NCBI GenBank assembly: GCA_027487675.1
Contig: JAIYDD010000022.1
Span: forward strand, 1 to 50,783
Direction of reading: 5' to 3'
Origin: Acetobacteraceae bacterium
GTDB taxonomy: Bacteria; Pseudomonadota; Alphaproteobacteria; Acetobacterales; Acetobacteraceae
Length of the DNA: 50,783 bases
Shown: one piece after another, positions 1 through 8,982 of the stretch
Numbering within the stretch: the stretch's first letter is position 1
Layout of the letters: the number at the start of each line of letters is the position of its first letter
Made by a program: the position numbers and the translations under genes
The notes under the pieces: generated by a model
The model's database searches: none
What the model was told of the DNA's origin: nothing
What the model saw: only the letters and a program-made list of their open reading frames with translations

Positions 1-975
1 GACGTGGACCGCGACAAGGCGCAGGCCTTGGGGATCCGCATCAGCGACATCTTCGCCGCGCTGCAGGCGACGCTGGGCGGCTTCTACGTCAACGACTTCA
101 ACCTGTTCGGCCGCACCTGGCAGGTGAACCTGCAGGCCGAGGCGACGGATCGCGACGAGATCCCGGACATCTGGCGCATCCATGTCCGCAACAGCCGCGG
201 CGAGATGGTGCCGCTGCGCTCGGTCGCCGATGTGCGCGTCGTGCTCGGGCCGCAGACCATCACGCGCTACAACAATGCGCGGTCCGTGCTGATCAACGGC
301 GCGCCGCGGCCGGGCGTCTCCTCGGGCGACGCGATCGCGGCGATGGAGCAGATCTCCGCCCGCGCGCTGCCCACCGGCTATGGCTACGAATGGACCGGCA
401 CCGCGTTCCAGGAGAAGCAGGCGGCCGGGCAGACCGGCGTGATCCTGTCGCTCGCGGTGCTGTTCGCCTATCTGTTCCTCGTCGCGCTCTACGAAAGCTG
501 GGTGATCCCGGTCCCCGTGCTGATGTCCGTCGTCGTCGGCGGGCTGGGGTCGATGGCGGCGCTGATGATCGCGGGCATGTCGCTCGACGTCTATGCGCAG
601 ATCGGGCTGGTCGTGCTGATCGCACTGGCCGCCAAGAACGGCATCCTGATCATCGAATTCTCGAAGGAGGCGCGGGAGAAGGGTGCCTCCATTCGCGAGG
701 CCGCGATCGAGGGTGCCAGGCTGCGCTTCCGCGCGGTGATGATGACCTCCATCGCCTTCATCCTGGGCCTCATCCCGCTGGTGATCGCGGAAGGTGCCGC
801 GGCGCTGTCGCGGCGCGCGGTGGGCACGCCGGTCTTCGGCGGCATGCTGGCGGCGTCCACCATCGGCATCTTCATGATCCCGATGCTCTACGTGGTGTTC
901 CAGACGATGCGGGAACGGGTGAAGGCGATGTTCGGCGGCGGCGCGGCGGCCAGGGGGCACGCGCCGGCGGAGTGA
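1..975 (+). CDS. RND-family multidrug efflux inner-membrane transporter, C-terminal part (5' end outside window)
   Basis: The reading frame is open from base 1, so the gene starts upstream; about 324 C-terminal residues are visible out of roughly 1040 usual for AcrB/MexB-type proton-driven pumps. The first ~130 residues match the last part of the periplasmic docking/pore region ([16 protein letters not shown], then VPLRSVADV). They are followed by the second transmembrane half: a helix at about residues 142-162, the conserved [20 protein letters not shown] stretch after the fourth helix, and [20 protein letters not shown]. These are hallmark HAE1-family sequences. The protein would work with a periplasmic adaptor and an outer-membrane channel, presumably encoded upstream. 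The stop is at 973-975, 98 bases before the next gene. Substrate cannot be told from this part. Confidence 0.95.
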   Translation, partial: DVDRDKAQALGIRISDIFAALQATLGGFYVNDFNLFGRTWQVNLQAEATDRDEIPDIWRIHVRNSRGEMVPLRSVADVRVVLGPQTITRYNNARSVLINGAPRPGVSSGDAIAAMEQISARALPTGYGYEWTGTAFQEKQAAGQTGVILSLAVLFAYLFLVALYESWVIPVPVLMSVVVGGLGSMAALMIAGMSLDVYAQIGLVVLIALAAKNGILIIEFSKEAREKGASIREAAIEGARLRFRAVMMTSIAFILGLIPLVIAEGAAALSRRAVGTPVFGGMLAASTIGIFMIPMLYVVFQTMRERVKAMFGGGAAARGHAPAE

Positions 976-1073
976 ACCGGGTGGTGCGGGACCGTCGCAA
1001 TCTGCGAGGCCCCGCGCGAATCCCCCCGGCACGGGCGATGCACCGGCGCCGGCGTCATCCCGGACACCGCGCC

Positions 1074-2213
1074 ATGCCCGAAGCCACGACCCGCCCTGCC
1101 GCCGACCTGATCGTCTTCGGCGAGGATTGGGGCGGCCATCCTTCCTCCACCCAGCACCTGGTCCGCCACCTGGCGGCCGACCGGCGGGTGGTCTGGGTCG
1201 ATTCGATCAAGCTGCGCCGGCCGCGATTCGGCGCCGCCGACTTGGCGCGCGCCGTCGCCAAGCTGCGCGCCGCGGCACGGCGCCGCCCCGGCACGGCCGT
1301 CCCCGCCCCCTTCCCCCGCGTGCAGCCGCTCGCCATCCCGATGACCGAAAGCGCCCCCGGCCGCGCCGCGAACCGGCTGCTGATCGGCGGCGCGGTGCGG
1401 CGCGCGGCGCGCGCGGCGGGGCTGGATCGGCCGGTCCTCTGGACCTCCCTCCCCTCCGCCCTGCCGGCGCTTGGCGCGCTGGGGGAACGGGCGGTGGCCT
1501 ATTGCTGTTGCGACGATTTCGGCGCGCTGGCCGGGGTGGACCATGCCGCGGCGCTGCGCATGGAGGCGGAGTTGGCCGCCCGCGCCGAGCTGATCCTGGC
1601 CGCCAGCCCGCTGCTGGCCGCGCGCTTCGACCCCCGCAAGACCCGGCTGCTGCCGCATGGCGTGGATTTCGCGCGCTTCGCCGAGCCCGCCCCGCCGGCG
1701 CCGGACCTGCCGCGCGGCGCCCCGGTGGCGGGCTTCTACGGATCCCTCGCGCCTTGGATCGACCTGAAGCTGGTGGCCGCCGTGGCGCGGCTGCTGCCGC
1801 AATGGCGCTTCGTGATGGTGGGCGAGGCGGCGACCGACCTCTCGCCGCTGGCCGGGCTGCCGAACCTGGTGCTGACCGGCCCGAAGCCGCATGCCGCCCT
1901 ACCCGGCTTCACGCAGCACTGGACGGCGGGGATGATCCCCTTCCTGGACAATGCCCAGGTGCGGGCGAGCAATCCGCTGAAGCTGCGCGAATACCTGGCA
2001 GCCGGGCGACCGGTGGTGGCGACCCCCTTCCCGGCGCTGGCGTCCTATGCCGGGCTGGTGGCGCAGGCGACCACGCCGGAGGCCTTCGCCGCGGCGCTGG
2101 AGGCCGCACGGGCCGACCCGCCGGGCGCGGCCGCGGCGCGGCGCGCGGCGGTGGCCGGCGAAGGCTGGGCGGCCCGCGCCGCGCAGGCCGCGCGGCTGAT
2201 CGCGCAGCTGTGA
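1074..2213 (+). CDS. Glycosyltransferase, GT4/GT1-like (379 aa)
   Basis: Predicted GT-B-fold glycosyltransferase. The N-terminal half carries LIVFGEDWGGHPSSTQHLVR followed by VVWVDSI, resembling the donor-independent Rossmann half of sugar transferases that act on cell-surface polysaccharides. The C-terminal half has LLPHGVDFARF, VAGFYGSLAPWIDLKLV, the VLTGPKPHAALP strand-loop, and MIPFLDN...SNPLKLREYLAAGRPVVATP. That last segment is the typical nucleotide-sugar-binding stretch, in which the E-x-L-A-A-G-x-P-V-V motif contacts the donor. ATG 1074 is chosen because homology begins directly after it; an in-frame ATG at 1038 would add 12 Arg/His-rich residues of no obvious use. No other polysaccharide genes are adjacent, so acceptor and pathway are unknown. 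The 3' end converges on the next gene with an 18-base gap. Confidence 0.8.
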   Translation: MPEATTRPAADLIVFGEDWGGHPSSTQHLVRHLAADRRVVWVDSIKLRRPRFGAADLARAVAKLRAAARRRPGTAVPAPFPRVQPLAIPMTESAPGRAANRLLIGGAVRRAARAAGLDRPVLWTSLPSALPALGALGERAVAYCCCDDFGALAGVDHAAALRMEAELAARAELILAASPLLAARFDPRKTRLLPHGVDFARFAEPAPPAPDLPRGAPVAGFYGSLAPWIDLKLVAAVARLLPQWRFVMVGEAATDLSPLAGLPNLVLTGPKPHAALPGFTQHWTAGMIPFLDNAQVRASNPLKLREYLAAGRPVVATPFPALASYAGLVAQATTPEAFAAALEAARADPPGAAAARRAAVAGEGWAARAAQAARLIAQL

Positions 2214-2231
2214 CGCGACGGGCCGGCGGCT

Positions 2232-2633
2232 TCAGCCGCCGCCGGTGCCGGCATCCTCGCCCATCAGGGGGCGCAACGTGCCGAGTGCCTCGCCGGCGGC
2301 CTCGCGCACGGCGCGGGGCTCGGCGCCCTCGTCGCGCGCGGCGGTCATCGCCTCCGACACTTCCTTCACCGCTTCCTGCCAGTTCGGGCCCTGGCGGGCG
2401 CCGGCGGGCAGGCGCAGCATGGCGCGCTCCACCTCGTTCAGCGCCTGGCGCAGTCGCGACATCGCCATGCTGCCGGGCAGGCTGCCCTGATCCAGGCGGG
2501 TGAGCGTGTCGCGCAGCTCGGCTTCCGCGGCGCGGAGGGCGCGCATCCCCTCGGCATGCGCGGCCGGCTGGGCGAGCGCGGCGCCATGCAGCATCAGCCC
2601 GGCGAGCAGGGCCGCGGCCAGGGTCTTGCGCAT
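2232..2633 (-). CDS. Small secreted helical protein of unknown function (133 aa)
   Basis: I do not recognise a named family. The N-terminus (MRKTLAAALLAGLMLHGAAL then AQPA) is a clear Sec signal peptide with cleavage likely after Ala-Leu-Ala, about residue 21. The mature ~110 residues are predicted almost entirely helical, with alternating Ala/Leu/Glu/Arg (EAELRDTLTRLDQGS, ALNEVERAMLRLPAGAR, EAVKEVSEAMTAARDEG). They end in a Gly-rich tail. A periplasmic helical bundle is the most one can say. It is divergent from the CoxL-like gene across 120 bp and convergent with the glycosyltransferase, so it is its own transcription unit. Confidence 0.65.
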   Translation of the reverse strand: MRKTLAAALLAGLMLHGAALAQPAAHAEGMRALRAAEAELRDTLTRLDQGSLPGSMAMSRLRQALNEVERAMLRLPAGARQGPNWQEAVKEVSEAMTAARDEGAEPRAVREAAGEALGTLRPLMGEDAGTGGG

Positions 2634-2753
2634 CGCGGTGCTCCCTCGTGTCTGGCCGGCCGAACGCCCGGGCACGCGGCGCGGTTGCCCCCCTTCCCGA
2701 ACCGCCCTGGCTGCGCAGATATTGGGGCAGAGGAACCGCGGGGATTGAGGACC

Positions 2754-5063
2754 ATGGCAAAGTTCGGCTTGAGCCAGGCGGTGCGGCGCGTCGAGGACCC
2801 CAGGCTGCTGACGGGGCGCGGCCGCTACACCGACGACATCGGGATGGAAGGCCAGGCGCATGGCGTGGTGCTGCGCAGCCCGCACGCCCATGCCCGCATC
2901 ACCGCGATCGACACTGCGCCGGCGCTGGCGGTGCCGGGAGTGCTGGCGGTGATCACCGGCGCCGACCTGGCGGCCGCCGGGCTCGGCCCCGTGCCCTGCG
3001 TGATCCCGCTGAAGAACAAGGACGGCACGCCGCGCGCCGAGACGCCGCGGCTCGCGCTCGCCACCGACACCGTGCGCCATGTCGGCGACCCGGTGGCCTT
3101 CGTGGTGGCGGAAACCCCGCAGGCGGCGCGCGACGGCGCCGAGGCCGTGACGGTGGAGTATGACGTGCTGCCGGCGGCGACCGACCTCGCCACCGCGCAT
3201 GAGGCCGGCGCCGTGCAGGTCTGGGACAGCGCGCCGGGCAACATCGCCTTCGACTGGGAAGCCGGCGACAAGGCGAAGACGGAGGCCGCCTTCGCCCGCG
3301 CCGCGCATGTCACGCGGCTGACCGTGGTGAACAACCGCGTCGTCGTGGCTTCCATGGAAGCCCGCGCCGCGGTGGCGGCCTGGGAGGGCGGCAAGCTGAC
3401 GCTGCACACCAACACCCAGGGCTCCTGGCTGGTGCGCAACCTGATGGCGAATGTGGTGTTCAAGATGCCGCCCGCCGATGTGCGCGTCGTCACGCCCGAT
3501 GTCGGCGGCGGCTTCGGCATGAAGCTTTACCTCTATGCCGAGCATGTGCTGGTGGCGTTTGCCGCGAAGCAGGTCGGCCGCCCGGTGAAGTGGGCGAGCG
3601 AGCGCACCGAAGCCTTCCTGTCCGACACGCATGGGCGGGACAACATCACGCTCGGCGAGCTGGCGCTGGATGCGGACGGCAAGTTCCTGGCGCTGCGCAC
3701 CAAGAACTGGGCGAACATGGGCGCCTATCTCAACACCTTCGCGCCCTTCATCCCGACCGGCGCCGGCACCAAGGTGCTGGCCAGCGTCTACGGGTTCGAG
3801 GCGATCCACGCGAACGTGCTGGGCGTGATGACCCACACCGTGCCGGTGGACGCCTATCGCGGCGCCGGCCGCCCCGAATCCAACTACCTGGTGGAGCGCC
3901 TGATCGACACCGCGGCGCGCGAGCTCGGCATCGACCGCATCGAGATCCGCCGCCGCAACATGGTGCCGCAATCGGCCATGCCCTACGTCACCGCGATGGG
4001 CCAGCGCTACGACAGCGGCGATTTCGCGCAGCTCTTCGGCGCGGCGCTGGAGAAGATGGACTGGGCCGGCTTCGAATCTCGCCGCGCCGACGCCGCCGCG
4101 CGCGGGAAGAAGCGCGGCATCGGCGTCGCCTACTACCTGGAAGCCACCGGCGGTGGCCCGACGGAGAACGCCAAGGTCGCCTTCGCGGAGGACGGCTTCG
4201 TCGATGTCTATGTCGGCACGCAATCCACCGGCCAGGGCCACGAAACCGCCTATGCGATGCTGACGGCGCATGAGCTCGGCGTGCCGATGGAGAAGATCCG
4301 CATCCAGCAGGGCGACAGCGAAACCCTGCCCGAAGGCGGCGGAACGGGCGGCGCGCGCAGCCTCTATTCCGAAGGCCAGGCGATCCTGGTGACGACGGCG
4401 AGCGTGATCGAGAAGGGCAAGCAGGCCGCGGCCGAGCACCTGGAAGCGGCCGTCGTGGACATCGAGTTCGCCCCCGGCGCCGGCCGCTTCGCGGTGGCGG
4501 GCACCGACCGCGGCGTCGGCATCCTGGAACTCGCCGGCATCCAGCGGCAGCGCGTGGCAGCCGGCCAGTCCACCATCCTGCTCGATGCGCAGGAGACGGC
4601 GAAGATCGAGGCCCACACCTTCCCGAACGGCTGCCACGTGGCCGAGGTGGAGGTGGATCCCGACACCGGCGTCGTCACCGTGCCGCGCTACATCGTGGTG
4701 GACGATGTCGGCCACGCGCTGAACCCGCTGATCGTGCGCGGCCAGGTGCATGGCGGCGTGGCGCAGGGCGTCGGCCAGGCGCTGATGGAACGCACCGCCT
4801 ACGACCACGAGAGCGGGCAGCTGCTCTCGGCGTCCTTCATGGACTACGCGCTGCCGCGGGCGGAAGACCTGCCGGACATCGACGTGGACCTGATCGAGGT
4901 GACCTGCGAGACCAACCCGCTCGGCGTGAAGGGCGCGGGGGAAGCGGGCGCGGTGGGGTCGCCGCCGGCCGTCATCAACGCGCTGGTGGACGCGCTGGGG
5001 GGCAAGGTGGTGGATATGCCGGCGACGCCGGAGACGGTGTGGCGGGCACTGAACGCGGCCTGA
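2754..5063 (+). CDS. CoxL-like (form II) molybdopterin-binding subunit of an aldehyde/xanthine dehydrogenase-family hydroxylase (769 aa)
   Basis: Large catalytic subunit of the molybdenum hydroxylase family; it begins with the typical RRVEDPRLLTGRGRYTDDI. Other hallmarks are GGGFGMK for cofactor binding, and the active-site loop A-Y-R-G-A-G-R at residues 367-373, which is the form II ('CoxL-like', BMS) signature rather than the A-Y-x-C-S-F-R of true form I CO dehydrogenase. GVKGAGEAGAVGSP supplies the catalytic glutamate (E730). Length fits the family (about 770-800). Usually it pairs with an FAD (CoxM) and a 2Fe-2S (CoxS) subunit; neither is adjacent here, so partners must lie elsewhere. Substrate is probably an aldehyde or N-heterocycle, not CO. 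ATG 2754 places the conserved start exactly at the N-terminus. Confidence 0.88.
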   Translation: MAKFGLSQAVRRVEDPRLLTGRGRYTDDIGMEGQAHGVVLRSPHAHARITAIDTAPALAVPGVLAVITGADLAAAGLGPVPCVIPLKNKDGTPRAETPRLALATDTVRHVGDPVAFVVAETPQAARDGAEAVTVEYDVLPAATDLATAHEAGAVQVWDSAPGNIAFDWEAGDKAKTEAAFARAAHVTRLTVVNNRVVVASMEARAAVAAWEGGKLTLHTNTQGSWLVRNLMANVVFKMPPADVRVVTPDVGGGFGMKLYLYAEHVLVAFAAKQVGRPVKWASERTEAFLSDTHGRDNITLGELALDADGKFLALRTKNWANMGAYLNTFAPFIPTGAGTKVLASVYGFEAIHANVLGVMTHTVPVDAYRGAGRPESNYLVERLIDTAARELGIDRIEIRRRNMVPQSAMPYVTAMGQRYDSGDFAQLFGAALEKMDWAGFESRRADAAARGKKRGIGVAYYLEATGGGPTENAKVAFAEDGFVDVYVGTQSTGQGHETAYAMLTAHELGVPMEKIRIQQGDSETLPEGGGTGGARSLYSEGQAILVTTASVIEKGKQAAAEHLEAAVVDIEFAPGAGRFAVAGTDRGVGILELAGIQRQRVAAGQSTILLDAQETAKIEAHTFPNGCHVAEVEVDPDTGVVTVPRYIVVDDVGHALNPLIVRGQVHGGVAQGVGQALMERTAYDHESGQLLSASFMDYALPRAEDLPDIDVDLIEVTCETNPLGVKGAGEAGAVGSPPAVINALVDALGGKVVDMPATPETVWRALNAA

Positions 5064-5081
5064 TCGACGCGTGAAAAAGTC

Positions 5082-5130
5082 CGAGGGGCGCTGCCCCTCG
5101 GGCACCCCGGCAGGAAACTGAGTTTCCTGC
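5082..5130. repeat. Two adjacent intergenic palindromes
   Basis: 5082-5100 reads cgaggggc-gct-gcccctcg, an 8-bp perfect stem. 5110-5130 reads gcaggaaact-g-agtttcctgc, a 10-bp perfect stem with a one-base centre. They lie between the convergent ends of the CoxL-like gene and the oxidoreductase gene, so they could also end transcription from both sides, though no T-tract follows. The same two sequences recur at 44883-44903 and 44979-44997. Confidence 0.8.
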
Positions 5131-5142
5131 ACCTTCCAAAGA

Positions 5143-6135
5143 TCAGGTTGCCAGCAGCGACTCGATCAGGCGCTGCGCGGGCAGGCCGGTTGCACCGGCG
5201 TTGGACGGCGCGCGGCCTTCGGCGATGGCGTCCAGCATCTCCGCCAGCATGGCGCGGTGTGGGCCGTGATCGAAGGCCATCGGGTCGGCGCCGCCGCCGC
5301 CGGCCAGGCCACGATCCAGCACCTCCGGCGCGCAGCCCCTCACGTGCAGTTCCAGCCGCTCCGCCACCAGGGTGGCGCTGCCGCCCGTCCCCGCGATCTC
5401 GATGCGCTCGGGCCAGCGAGGCTCCGCCACCGTCGTCGCATCCAGCACGCCGATCGCGCCGCTGGCAAAACGCAGCGCGGCGCAGGCGACGTCCTCGGTG
5501 TCGATCGATCGCAGCGGCGAGGTCACGGCAAACCCCTTCACCTCCGCCACCGGGCCCGCCAGGTGCAGCAGCAGGTCGATGCTGTGGATCGCCTGCGTCA
5601 GCAGCACGCCGCCGCCATCGCGCGCGCGCGTGCCCCGGCCCGGCTGCGCAAAATAGGCCGCATCGCGCCACCAGCGGATCGAGGCCAAGCAGGACAGCAA
5701 CCGCCCCAGCTCCCCGCCCTCGACCGCCTGCTTCAACCGCAGCGCGCCGGGGCGGAAGCGGTGCTGGAACACCACGCCGAGCGTCACGCCGGCGCGCGCC
5801 GCCACCTGCACCACCGCCTCCGCGCGATCCGCCGTGATCTCCAGCGGCTTCTCCACCAGCAGGTGCCTGCCCGCCGCCGCCGCGGCCTCCACCACCGGAA
5901 GATGCGCGCCGGGCGGCGTCAGCACCACCACCAGGCCGAGGCCGGGCGCCGCCAGCAGCGCATCCAGGCTGTCCAGGACCGGCGCCGACCAGCGCGCGGC
6001 GAAGGCGGCCCGCCGCTCCGCGCTGGGCGAGAAGCCGCCGACCAGCCGCGCGCGGCCAGCCGCTTCCAGGTCACGGATCGCCAGCATGTGCGGTGCCGCC
6101 GCCATGCCGAGACCCACCACGCCGATGCCGATCAT
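5143..6135 (-). CDS. Gfo/Idh/MocA-family NAD(P)-dependent oxidoreductase (330 aa)
   Basis: The N-terminal Rossmann fold is plain: MIGIGVVGLGMAAAPHML contains the G-x-G-x-x-G dinucleotide site, and LVVVLTPPGAHLPVVEAAAA followed by HLLVEKPLEI supplies the family's E-K-P motif (residues ~95-105), whose lysine is usually catalytic. The C-terminal half contains FQHRFRPGALRLKQ, a dehydrogenase-type alpha/beta domain, and H-S-I-D at about residue 185. Such enzymes oxidise or reduce sugars, inositols or related cyclic polyols; the substrate cannot be assigned here. ATG at 6135 is preferred over an upstream start at 6168 because the fold begins there. That ATG also overlaps the stop of the upstream enoyl-CoA hydratase gene (ATGA), so the two are translationally coupled. 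Confidence 0.88.
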   Translation of the reverse strand: MIGIGVVGLGMAAAPHMLAIRDLEAAGRARLVGGFSPSAERRAAFAARWSAPVLDSLDALLAAPGLGLVVVLTPPGAHLPVVEAAAAAGRHLLVEKPLEITADRAEAVVQVAARAGVTLGVVFQHRFRPGALRLKQAVEGGELGRLLSCLASIRWWRDAAYFAQPGRGTRARDGGGVLLTQAIHSIDLLLHLAGPVAEVKGFAVTSPLRSIDTEDVACAALRFASGAIGVLDATTVAEPRWPERIEIAGTGGSATLVAERLELHVRGCAPEVLDRGLAGGGGADPMAFDHGPHRAMLAEMLDAIAEGRAPSNAGATGLPAQRLIESLLAT

Positions 6136-6860
6136 GCGCCCTTCCCCTCGCGCAGCGCCGCCAGGCACAGCACGTTCATCTCGTTCTCATAGGCGAGGCC
6201 AGCGGACAGCGGCGCCTCCAGCGAGTGCCGCACGGCCGCCTTCACCGCCTGCACCGCCACCGGCGGCAGCGCGGCGAGCCGGCGGCACAGCGCCATCGCC
6301 GTCTCCCCGAGCGCCGCATCGTCCACGACCTGCTCGACCAGGCGCAGCCGCAGCGCTTCCTCCGCGTCCACCTGCTCGCCGGTCAGCAGCAGCCGCATCG
6401 CCTGGCCGAGCCCCGCCACGCGCGGCAGCAACTGCGAGGCGCCGCCGCCACCCACCCAGCCGCGCGTGACCTCGGGGAAGCCGATGCGCGCGCTGCGGCC
6501 GGCGATGCGGATGTCGGCGGCCAGCGCCAGTTCGAACCCGCCGCCCAGCGCCCAGCCCTTCACCGCGGCGACGACCGGCTTGCGGATGCCGCGCACCGCG
6601 CCGGGATAGTCGGGGCGATGCCGGAAATCCCAGGCGGTGGGAAAGGCCTCGATCGCACGCAGATCCATGCCCGCGCAGAAGGCGCGCTCACCGGCGCCGC
6701 ACAGCAGCACGGCGCGGATGGCGTCGTCGGCGTTGATGGCGCGCGCGTGGTCGGCCAGCCGGACCGCCATCGCATTGGTGATCGCATTGTGCTTGGCGGG
6801 CCGGTCGAGCGTCAGCACCGCCACCCCCTCCGCCACGGCCAGCGTGACCTCGCCGTCCAT
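6132..6860 (-). CDS. Enoyl-CoA hydratase/isomerase (crotonase family) (242 aa)
   Basis: Crotonase-superfamily enzyme handling an acyl-CoA thioester. Visible hallmarks are VLTLDRPAKHNAITNAM near the start; AFCAGMDL (residues ~57-64), the first half of the oxyanion hole; and KGWALGGGFELALAADIRIA (residues ~96-115), the second half. These are followed by IGFPEVTRGWVGGGGASQLL. In hydratases two glutamates around residues 120 and 140 act as acid and base: E is kept in the FPEV element, while the first position is less clear, so isomerase or hydrolase activity is possible. Slightly short for the family (about 255). The ATG at 6860 follows a good ribosome site (GGCGGGAGGAACGGG). It is co-transcribed with the oxidoreductase and divergent from the CoA-transferase pair across 64 bp, which suggests one shared acyl-CoA pathway. 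Confidence 0.9.
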   Translation of the reverse strand: MDGEVTLAVAEGVAVLTLDRPAKHNAITNAMAVRLADHARAINADDAIRAVLLCGAGERAFCAGMDLRAIEAFPTAWDFRHRPDYPGAVRGIRKPVVAAVKGWALGGGFELALAADIRIAGRSARIGFPEVTRGWVGGGGASQLLPRVAGLGQAMRLLLTGEQVDAEEALRLRLVEQVVDDAALGETAMALCRRLAALPPVAVQAVKAAVRHSLEAPLSAGLAYENEMNVLCLAALREGKGA

Positions 6861-6924
6861 CCCGTTCCTCCCGCCGATCTTGCCGGCTAGAGTAGCGCCA
6901 AGGACAGGAGGGGACAGGCCCAGG

Positions 6925-8469
6925 ATGCGCAGGGTCACGGCCGCGCAGGCGGCAGCGCTGGTGCGCGACGGCGACACGCTGCTGATCGGCGGATCGGGCG
7001 GCGGGCATGCGGTGCCGGATGCGCTGCTGGCCGCGCTCGGCCAGCGTTTTCGGGATAGCGGCGCGCCGCGCGCGATCACCGCGCTGCACCCGGTGGGCGT
7101 CGGCGATGGCGCGCAGCGGGGCCTGGGGCACCTGGCGCAGAAGGGCCTGCTGAAGCGCAACATCGCCGGCAGCTACGTCAACAGCCCGCCCGTCGGCGCC
7201 ATGGCGCTGGCCGACGAGATCGAGGCCTGGTCGCTGCCGCAGGGCGCGCTCAGCCAGCTGATGCGGGAGATGGCGGCGGGCCGGCCGGGGCTGCTGACGA
7301 AGACGGGCCTGCACACCTTCGTGGACCCGCGCCTCGGCGGCGGCCGGCAATCCCCTTCGGCGCGCGAGGACCTGGTCGAGCTGGTCGAATTCCGCGGCGA
7401 GGAGTTCCTGTTCTACAAGCCCTACAAGGTCGATATCGCCTTCCTGCGCGGCACCACCGCGGACGAGGACGGCAACGTCTCCATGGAGCACGAAGCCGTC
7501 ACGCTGGAGATGCTGTCGGAAGCGCAGGCCACGAAGCGCGCAGGCGGCATTGTCGTGGTCCAGGTCGCGCGCATGGCGCGCCGCGGCAGCCTGCATCCGA
7601 AGATGGTGAAGATCCCCGGCATCCTGGTGGACCTGGTCATCGTGGTGCCCGAGCAGGAACAGACCTTCCTGACGCCCTATTCGCCGGCCTATTCCGGCGA
7701 GGTCCGCGTGCCGCTGGACGACATCCCCCGGCTGAAGCTGGATGCACGCAAGATCGTCGCGCGGCGCGGCGCGCTGGAGCTGTTCCCAGGCGCGGTCTGC
7801 AATCTCGGCTCCGGCATCTTCACCGGCATCGCCAATGTGGCGGCCGAGGAGGGCTGCCTCGACGCCGTGTGCCTCACCAACGAACAGGGCAATGTCGGCG
7901 GCGCGCCGGCTTCCGGCGGCGATGCGGGCGCGGCGATGAACCCCGACGCGCAGCTCGACCAGCCCTACCAGTTCGACTTCTACGATGGCGGCGGGCTGGA
8001 CCTCGCCTTCCTGTCCTTCGCGGAGTTCGACGCGGCGGGCAACGTCAACGTCTCCCGCTTCGGCGGCAAGCTGATCGGGCCGGGCGGCTTCATCAACATC
8101 AGCCAGAACGCGAAGCGCGTGATCTTCGGCGGCACGCTGACCGCCGGCGGCAAGCCGAAGGCGGTGGCGCAGGTGGAGCAGATCACCTTCTCCGGCGCCT
8201 ATGCGCGCAGCCGCGGCCAGCCGGTGCTGTATGTGACGGAAGCTGCGGTGTTCCGCCTGGGCAAAGCCGGCCCGGAACTGGCGGAGATCGCGCCGGGCCT
8301 GACGCCGGACGACATCGCCGCGCGCATGGGCTTCCGGCCGGCGTTGGCGCCCGACCTGCGCGTGATGGACGCGCGGCTTTTCGCCGAGGCGCGCATGGGC
8401 CTCGCCGCCGAGATCGCCGCGAAGCCGCGCAAGCCGGCCTCGGCCAGGCTGGCGGAGCTGCCCGCATGA
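6925..8469 (+). CDS. Acetate/3-oxoacid-type CoA-transferase, alpha and beta fused (514 aa)
   Basis: Family I CoA-transferase that moves CoA between a carboxylic acid and an acyl-CoA through a glutamyl-CoA intermediate. The N-terminal (alpha-like) half begins MRRVTAAQAAALVRDGDTL, the CoA-transferase N motif. The middle has VDIAFLRGTTADEDGNVSME. The beta-like half starts near residue 265 (RKIVARRGALELFPGAVCNL) and carries the catalytic loop N-E-Q-G-N-V-G-G with E320. Length and single-chain form match bacterial YdiF/Pct-type enzymes (propionate or acetoacetate CoA-transferase). The stop overlaps the ATG of the MaoC gene (ATGA), so both are co-translated, presumably activating an acid and hydrating its enoyl-CoA. 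The substrate is not determined. Confidence 0.9.
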   Translation: MRRVTAAQAAALVRDGDTLLIGGSGGGHAVPDALLAALGQRFRDSGAPRAITALHPVGVGDGAQRGLGHLAQKGLLKRNIAGSYVNSPPVGAMALADEIEAWSLPQGALSQLMREMAAGRPGLLTKTGLHTFVDPRLGGGRQSPSAREDLVELVEFRGEEFLFYKPYKVDIAFLRGTTADEDGNVSMEHEAVTLEMLSEAQATKRAGGIVVVQVARMARRGSLHPKMVKIPGILVDLVIVVPEQEQTFLTPYSPAYSGEVRVPLDDIPRLKLDARKIVARRGALELFPGAVCNLGSGIFTGIANVAAEEGCLDAVCLTNEQGNVGGAPASGGDAGAAMNPDAQLDQPYQFDFYDGGGLDLAFLSFAEFDAAGNVNVSRFGGKLIGPGGFINISQNAKRVIFGGTLTAGGKPKAVAQVEQITFSGAYARSRGQPVLYVTEAAVFRLGKAGPELAEIAPGLTPDDIAARMGFRPALAPDLRVMDARLFAEARMGLAAEIAAKPRKPASARLAELPA

Positions 8470-8903
8470 AGCTCGGCCTCGCGCCCGGCGAGAGCGCGAC
8501 CTTCACCAAGACGCTGACCGAGCGCGACCTGCTGCTGACCGCCGAGATCACCGGCGACCACGACCCGCTGCATGTCGATGCCGACTATGCCGCGCGCACG
8601 CCCTTCGGCCGGCGCATCGCGCATGGCGCGCTGGTTCTCGGCCTGCTCTCGGCGACCGCCAGCGCCATCGCGCACCGCGCCATCGCGAGCGGGGCAGACG
8701 GCGTGCCGGTCTCGCTCGGCTACGACCGCGTGCGCTTCCTGAAGCCCGCCTTCATCGGCGACACGCTGACCGCCGAATACGTGATCGAGACGCTCGACGA
8801 GGCCCGCGGCCGCGCCGAGGCCGCCTGCCAGGTGCTGAACCAGCATGGCGAGGCCTGCCTGGTCGCCCGGCATATACTGCGCTGGGTGGCCGAAACCAGG
8901 TAA
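8466..8903 (+). CDS. MaoC-like (R)-specific enoyl-CoA hydratase (145 aa)
   Basis: Single hot-dog domain. The catalytic signature of (R)-hydratases is visible as G-D-H-D-P-L-H-V-D at about residues 31-39, with the Asp and His dyad, followed by FGRRIAHGALVLGLLSA, the hydratase-2 helix. A further hot-dog strand pattern is VRFLKPAFIGDTLTAEY. Length is normal for PhaJ/MaoC single-domain enzymes (about 135-160). It hydrates trans-2-enoyl-CoA to (R)-3-hydroxyacyl-CoA. Gene order (CoA-transferase then MaoC, overlapping ATGA) points to an acyl-CoA degradation or polyester-precursor pathway. The divergent crotonase at 6132 would give the (S) route. Confidence 0.88.
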   Translation: MKLGLAPGESATFTKTLTERDLLLTAEITGDHDPLHVDADYAARTPFGRRIAHGALVLGLLSATASAIAHRAIASGADGVPVSLGYDRVRFLKPAFIGDTLTAEYVIETLDEARGRAEAACQVLNQHGEACLVARHILRWVAETR

Positions 8904-8982
8904 CGGACCGGTTCCCAAACCGGCGCGGAACGGGTTAGCCTGCCCGCCGCAAGCCGGGGCCAGACGCCGGCAGGAGGGGAAC

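Noticed and set aside
390-1073. N-terminal extension of the glycosyltransferase frame into the RND gene
   Set aside because: The frame is open by chance through the end of the RND coding region; glycosyltransferase similarity begins only after ATG 1074.
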